From Chitinophagaceae bacterium BSSC1 (GTDB taxonomy: Bacteria; Bacteroidota; Bacteroidia; Chitinophagales; Chitinophagaceae), in contig NKJC01000001.1 of NCBI GenBank assembly GCA_002256435.1, forward strand, positions 372,001-436,000: a DNA stretch of 64,000 nt. Direction: 5' to 3'. Of this stretch, positions 59,849-64,000 are shown piece after piece. The stretch's first letter is position 1. Each line of letters begins with the position of its first letter. The translations under genes were made by a program, and so were the position numbers. The notes beneath the pieces were generated by a model that worked only from the letters and a program-made list of their open reading frames with translations, was not told where the DNA came from and made no database searches.

Positions 59849-60415
59849 TTAGTAAGTTGGCGGCTTTTTGAGTAAGTACAAAAAGGTTGAAAAGATAATT
59901 TTCAAGTCCAATAAAAAACTGATATTCTTAAAATAATAACCATCAAATTTTGCTTTTTCTGTTTCAGGCATAAAATCGTAAGAATTAATTTGAGCATACC
60001 CTGTCAATCCCGGCTTTAATGATAAAGATCCATTAGTCTTTCGTAATTCAATTAGATTTATTTGCGTAGATATACTTGGTCTTGGACCAACAATACTCAT
60101 ATCCCCAATTAAAATATTAAATAACTGTGGAAGTTCATCAATACTTGTCCTTCTGATTATTTTTCCAAATGGGGTTATTTTAAGTTTTGAAACATCAGTA
60201 GATTGTACATTGGGAGTATTTACTGGCATACTCCTAAACTTGAAAAAAAGAAAATGGTTCCCGTTTTGACCAATTCGTTGTTGTTTAAAAATGATTGGTC
60301 CAAAATCTTGTAAATAAATTACTATTCCTGTAATAATATATATTGGAGAAAGAATAATGATAGCAATTCCTGAAATTAAAATATCTAAACCCCTTTTAAA
60401 AAATAAACTATACAT
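59849..60415 (-). CDS. PglC-type initiating sugar-phosphate transferase
   Basis: Second minimal (188-residue) bacterial sugar transferase. N-terminal hydrophobic segment (about 10-35), FKQQRIGQNGNHFLFFKFRS, IDELPQLFNILIGDMSIVGP and LKPGLTGYAQINS are conserved. It transfers a sugar phosphate to undecaprenyl phosphate to start a glycan. It has a different acceptor/donor choice from the transferase at 9020-9640 or serves another cluster. It follows PIG-L deacetylase by 4 bases and precedes the formyltransferase. Confidence 0.9.
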   Translation of the reverse strand: MYSLFFKRGLDILISGIAIIILSPIYIITGIVIYLQDFGPIIFKQQRIGQNGNHFLFFKFRSMPVNTPNVQSTDVSKLKITPFGKIIRRTSIDELPQLFNILIGDMSIVGPRPSISTQINLIELRKTNGSLSLKPGLTGYAQINSYDFMPETEKAKFDGYYFKNISFLLDLKIIFSTFLYLLKKPPTY

Positions 60416-60419
60416 TAAT

Positions 60420-61112
60420 TTATACTTTTAATAACTGAAAAACAGATTGAAATGCCTCTGCATAGTTCAACCCAGACTGCCCACCTCTGTATGCAGCAAT
60501 TCCCTTAACAATTTCTACTGATCTTGGGTGAGGAAAATCTCTCATAATACCTTTATACGCAAATAGTGCCTTAAGTTTAATGTTAAGATATTCTTCTCCA
60601 ACCTCAAAAAATGTATTTGGAGTAAATTGACTGCCACTATCATGATATGCCCAATCTGTAGAAGACAATATTTCCATAAAATACAAACCTGATATACGCT
60701 TTACAGGTTTTCGTTGGTATAATCTTGACGCAGCCTGGCATGCTTTAGAAACATGAAAATGATCATTATTCATATCACCAGGATGATGGGTAAAAATATA
60801 ATCCGGTTGAACTTCTTCAATTACTTTTTCAATAAACTGAACTAATTCAATATGAGGAACCATATTAAATTGAATATTTGGAAAACTGCCAAGAATAGCA
60901 GGTTGACAATTCATGATAGCCTGTGCTTCTCTAATATGCCCCATTAATTCGTCATCCTCTGGTCTATATCTTCTTGCATTTACATCTCCAGATAAAATAC
61001 AATTTACAACGGTATGACCATCTGCAGACAATTTAGCCGCAGTAGCACCAAATCCAAGCACTTCATCATCCGGATGTGCCGTCACAGATAAAATTGTAGA
61101 TTTTTTTTCCAT
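60420..61112 (-). CDS. PIG-L family deacetylase
   Basis: Zinc-dependent N-deacetylase of 230 residues. LSVTAHPDDEVLGFGATAAK at the N-terminus holds the first zinc ligands (His and Asp of HPDD) and HHPGDMNNDHFHVSKA the third. Family members remove acetyl groups from GlcNAc-type sugars or from mycothiol/bacillithiol precursors. In this block a free amino sugar would be the substrate for the formyltransferase downstream; that is my inference. It lies 33 bases after the PglF-type gene. Confidence 0.88.
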   Translation of the reverse strand: MEKKSTILSVTAHPDDEVLGFGATAAKLSADGHTVVNCILSGDVNARRYRPEDDELMGHIREAQAIMNCQPAILGSFPNIQFNMVPHIELVQFIEKVIEEVQPDYIFTHHPGDMNNDHFHVSKACQAASRLYQRKPVKRISGLYFMEILSSTDWAYHDSGSQFTPNTFFEVGEEYLNIKLKALFAYKGIMRDFPHPRSVEIVKGIAAYRGGQSGLNYAEAFQSVFQLLKV

Positions 61113-61145
61113 TCTATAAATTTAATTCCTATTTCAATTTGAAAT

Positions 61146-63047
61146 TTACATTTGAACAATTTTGCCTTTAGTGTCTAATTCTTCAAAAACACTATTATTA
61201 CTTACAAATTCAGGCACTAACTCCTTCATTTTTGTAACTAGCATCATTTCAGATTCTGACTTTTTCAATAAGTCATTAAATGAATTAAAATGAGGTTCAA
61301 TTTGTTCAAATTCAACCGGCCTAACTTTAGCAATTAATATTTTTTGATGATGTGTAGGAATGGTACTTTCTTCATCACTTAATAATTCCTCGTATAATTT
61401 TTCCCCTGGTCTTAAACCCGTGTATTTGATATTAATGTCAATATTGGGGATTAGTCCATATAACCGAATCATTTTCTTGGCTAATTCTGCAATTGCAACG
61501 GGTTGCCCCATATCAAATACAAAAATTTCACCTCCGTTTCCCATACTACCAGCTTCTAGCACCAATCCACAAGCTTCAGGTATTGTCATAAAATATCTAG
61601 TAATATTAGGATGTGTTACAGTAACTGGTCCTCCAGACTCAATTTGTTCCTTAAATCTAATAATGACTGAACCATTAGAGCCTAAAACATTTCCAAAACG
61701 CGTTGTAATAAATCTTGTAGAGTGTGTTTTTAGTTTTGATAATCCTTGTACATAAATTTCTGCCAATCGCTTTGATGCACCCATTACATTTGTTGGATTA
61801 ACTGCTTTATCTGTTGACACCATTACAAATCTTTCAACATGATACTTAACGGCTAAATCAGCAATATTCCTAGTTCCAATAATATTATTTTTAATTGCCT
61901 CTGATGGACAGATCTCCATCATTGGCACATGCTTGTAAGCTGCTGCATGATAAACATAATTAGGTTTGAATTGCTCAAACAAATATTCCATCCTTTGTTC
62001 ATTGGTAATATCCGCCAAAAAAGGAATATAGTTAACATTAGTTTTTGCTTCGTTTAATTCTAATTCTAATGCGTGTAAGGGCGTTTCAGCTTGATCACAA
62101 AGTATGATCATTTCTGGATGATAAGGAAGCAATTGTCTCACAATTTCACTTCCGATTGAACCCGCTGCTCCAGTAACCAATACCCTTTTCTTTGCAATCT
62201 GATGTCTAATTTCCTCGTTGTCAATATGTATAGTTTCCCTTTCAAGTAACTCTTCAATTTTGATAACTCGCAATTGCCTAGATGCAAATGACCCCTCCGT
62301 CCATTGACTATATGGAGGTACATTTAGAACTTTTATGTCATGATCCAAACAGAAATCTACTAACTCATTTTTCCTTTTTGTTGAAATTACAAAACTGGCA
62401 ATAACCAACTCATCTATAGGTTGATCCTTTACAAGATTAGCCAACTCTTTTAACGTTACAATTGGTATACCATCTAAAACCTTTTTATTTTTCTTTTTAT
62501 CATCATCTATAAAAGCAAGTAAGCTTATATTATTTTGAGTATCATGTTCTAATACCCTTTTTGTTGCAACCCCAGCTTCCCCAGCACCAAAAATCACCAC
62601 ATATTTTTTTTGCATCTTGTAATTACGTGAAAATGCAAAAACAAATTTTACAAAAACTCTATATGAAATTAAACCTAAGAAACTAAATGTTGCATATAAA
62701 ATGATTACAACATTATTAAGAATAAATTCTTCCGTAGAATTGATAGTATAAATACCAAATAATAACAATACAATCGAAGAAATAAATATAGAAATGGCAA
62801 TCCTAATGGCGTCTTGTAAACCAGTATATCTTACAATTCCCGCAAAAGTTTTCATTGCCCCAAAAACAACCGTATTTATGATCCCCATTAATAGCAGTGT
62901 ATTAATAAGAGGTTTCCAACCAATGCCAATTAAACTCAAATTTTGTTTAATAACTATGGCAAGAAATAGGGATAATTTGGTTACGCTTAAGTCCAACAAT
63001 AGAATCATCCATCTTGGTACAATATTGACCTTTTTAAACATAAACAT
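61146..63047 (-). CDS. PglF/CapD-type membrane UDP-GlcNAc 4,6-dehydratase
   Basis: Membrane-bound sugar-nucleotide dehydratase. Four N-terminal transmembrane helices (about residues 10-130), a Rossmann domain (KYVVIFGAGEAGVATKRVL) and a catalytic SDR domain with VTGAAGSIGSEIVRQLLPYH, AAYKHVPMMEICP and NPTNVMGASKRLAE, where Met replaces the Tyr of YxxxK as in PglF-type enzymes. LRPGEKLYEELL closes it. The frame is open to 63128; ATG at 63047 or 63041 is the better start (about 633 residues). It makes UDP-4-keto-6-deoxy-GlcNAc, the substrate expected by the aminotransferase at 7869-9041. Confidence 0.92.
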   Translation of the reverse strand: MFMFKKVNIVPRWMILLLDLSVTKLSLFLAIVIKQNLSLIGIGWKPLINTLLLMGIINTVVFGAMKTFAGIVRYTGLQDAIRIAISIFISSIVLLLFGIYTINSTEEFILNNVVIILYATFSFLGLISYRVFVKFVFAFSRNYKMQKKYVVIFGAGEAGVATKRVLEHDTQNNISLLAFIDDDKKKNKKVLDGIPIVTLKELANLVKDQPIDELVIASFVISTKRKNELVDFCLDHDIKVLNVPPYSQWTEGSFASRQLRVIKIEELLERETIHIDNEEIRHQIAKKRVLVTGAAGSIGSEIVRQLLPYHPEMIILCDQAETPLHALELELNEAKTNVNYIPFLADITNEQRMEYLFEQFKPNYVYHAAAYKHVPMMEICPSEAIKNNIIGTRNIADLAVKYHVERFVMVSTDKAVNPTNVMGASKRLAEIYVQGLSKLKTHSTRFITTRFGNVLGSNGSVIIRFKEQIESGGPVTVTHPNITRYFMTIPEACGLVLEAGSMGNGGEIFVFDMGQPVAIAELAKKMIRLYGLIPNIDINIKYTGLRPGEKLYEELLSDEESTIPTHHQKILIAKVRPVEFEQIEPHFNSFNDLLKKSESEMMLVTKMKELVPEFVSNNSVFEELDTKGKIVQM

Positions 63048-63152
63048 CCATTTTAAATTAATGCTATAATTGCCAACAATTAATATCGATATTTTTTTAC
63101 CCTTAAATTCTTGAATTTTACAATTCAATAAACCACTTATTAAACTTTAATC

Positions 63153-63187
63153 ATATTCGTCCCGGGGAGAGAAGCGGGTGCGAATAT
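63153..63187. repeat. Inverted repeat upstream of the PglF-type gene
   Basis: ATATTCG and CGAATAT are 7-base inverted arms around a G+C-rich 21-base centre containing CCCGGGG. The minus-strand right arm overlaps TATATTCG, a near match to the -7 promoter element. It lies in the gap between the partial Wzz and the PglF-type gene and may be a promoter/operator or a transcript hairpin. The remaining gap (63048-63152) is A/T-rich without other clear signals. Confidence 0.4.
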
Positions 63188-63205
63188 AATATATTATTTG
63201 TTAGC

Positions 63206-64000
63206 TTATTTTCTCGTAAAAAAAAGTAAGTATCCACCCACCCCAATTGCAACAATCACCATCCCAATCCCAATCGCCATCCACCAGTCCATTTTATTCT
63301 TTTTCAGTGGCAATTCCGGCTGGTCTACCAATTGTACCGTTGGTGTTTCCTGAATCAAGGCTGTTTTACTGATTTCTAGGTTTTTGACCACTTCTCCGTA
63401 GATGGTAGAAAGGATTACTTTGTCCCTATTACTAATTTCCACATCGGCACCGGCTGTGGTAAAAGCTGGGTTCACGTTTAACAAGTCTCTATTAGCGGAT
63501 AGTGTGCTAATGGTTTTTCGGTTGAGTAGATATTCTAAACTATCCGATTTACGCTGTAATCTTTCTACATTAATTTTCAGACGTCTGGTTTTGGTATCTA
63601 TATAGAAGGTAGTAGCTTCTTTGATCAATAGCAGGCAAATGCTTTGACTCAAGAGTTCTTGTTGATTGGTCACATTTAATTCAAAAAAGCCCAGTTTTTT
63701 GTCAGGTTTACTTACCGCTAACTCTTTTTCCAACATTTGCTTCATGATTACCTGCAATAAGCTATCCTGAACCCTGCTTAAGACCTTTGCTTCAATGGGA
63801 AAACTGGTATTTTGGGGACCAATTCCTGTTTTTTTAGACCATTTTGCTTGCCAACCATAGCTGACTGCATAATCTTCTGCTATTGAATGGCTAGCATTAA
63901 TGGGACTTTTTGACAACAACACTTTTTTGAGTAAAAACCTACTTTTTAGCAACTCCTGCACATTATCGCCAGCCAACACGCCGCTTGTTCCAGACATGCC
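63206..64000 (-). CDS. Wzz-type polysaccharide chain-length determinant (5' partial)
   Basis: The frame is open to the right edge; the start and first membrane helix lie outside. The visible 264 residues include a periplasmic part with the helical segment RLKINVERLQRKSDSLEYLL, the shared ETPTVQLVDQPELPLKKNKM and a C-terminal membrane helix (WWMAIGIGMVIVAIGVGGYL). Relation to the Wzz proteins at 1-961 and 48464-49552 is visible in the tail and the central NxxIxxxIxxxNLEISKT pattern. It heads the minus-strand region D cluster. Confidence 0.85.
   Translation of the reverse strand, partial: GMSGTSGVLAGDNVQELLKSRFLLKKVLLSKSPINASHSIAEDYAVSYGWQAKWSKKTGIGPQNTSFPIEAKVLSRVQDSLLQVIMKQMLEKELAVSKPDKKLGFFELNVTNQQELLSQSICLLLIKEATTFYIDTKTRRLKINVERLQRKSDSLEYLLNRKTISTLSANRDLLNVNPAFTTAGADVEISNRDKVILSTIYGEVVKNLEISKTALIQETPTVQLVDQPELPLKKNKMDWWMAIGIGMVIVAIGVGGYLLFFTRK

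Overview
The window comes from a Bacteroidota chromosome. Several signs agree: TAnnTTTG-type -7 promoter elements (at 52226-52233, 14457-14464 and 56584-56591), few recognisable Shine-Dalgarno sites, an isolated atpD-atpC pair, a dut / DUF4292 lipoprotein / EnvC-like cluster, Wzi-family barrels and an 815-residue multi-SLBB export protein. A Chitinophagaceae-like member is my guess; the phylum is much safer than the family. Most of the window is surface-polysaccharide biosynthesis, interrupted by short housekeeping blocks.

Layout. (A) 1-9640, plus strand: a Wzx/Wzy cluster with chain-length regulator (cut by the window edge), flippase, polymerase, GT2, GT11 fucosyltransferase, GT2, GT4, then an acetyltransferase, aminotransferase and PglC-like phosphoglycosyltransferase that look like the end of a bacillosamine-type pathway. 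(A') 9647-12503, minus: M48 protease, fcl and gmd, which make GDP-L-fucose for the GT11 enzyme. Housekeeping 12627-15252, minus: atpC, atpD and an aquaglyceroporin. (B) 15366-23513, plus: lipoprotein of unknown function, GT2, epimerase, Wzy-like protein, GT4, acyltransferase, GT4 and WecG/TagA-type GT26. (C) 23522-52031, minus: an almost gapless 28.5 kb run of 25 genes from the Wza-like export protein and Wzz down to two tandem Wzi proteins. It contains a nonulosonic-acid-type cassette (PseB, cytidylyltransferase, aminotransferase, NeuB-family synthase), a WbpG/HisH/HisF amidotransferase trio, and a bi-domain oxidoreductase / WecB / heparinase-like module. From about 26.6 to 52 kb the DNA is visibly more A+T-rich than both flanks. 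Housekeeping 52329-56578, minus: glpK, EnvC-like factor, DUF4292 lipoprotein, dut. (D) 56632-64000: two methyltransferases, a shortened NeuD-type acetyltransferase, sugar formyltransferase, second PglC-like transferase, PIG-L deacetylase, PglF-type dehydratase and a third Wzz cut by the right edge.

How it fits together. Three Wzz, three Wzy-like and two Wzx proteins argue for at least three glycan assembly lines. PglF (region D) makes the 4-keto sugar that the region A aminotransferase and acetyltransferase could convert to a diacetylated sugar phosphate donor for PglC. Region C appears to make an acidic glycan, possibly with a nonulosonic acid and an acetamidino group, exported through the Wza-like protein and held or assembled at the surface by Wzi proteins. 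No tRNA, rRNA, CRISPR array, transposase or integrase was found, and no gap exceeds 300 bases.
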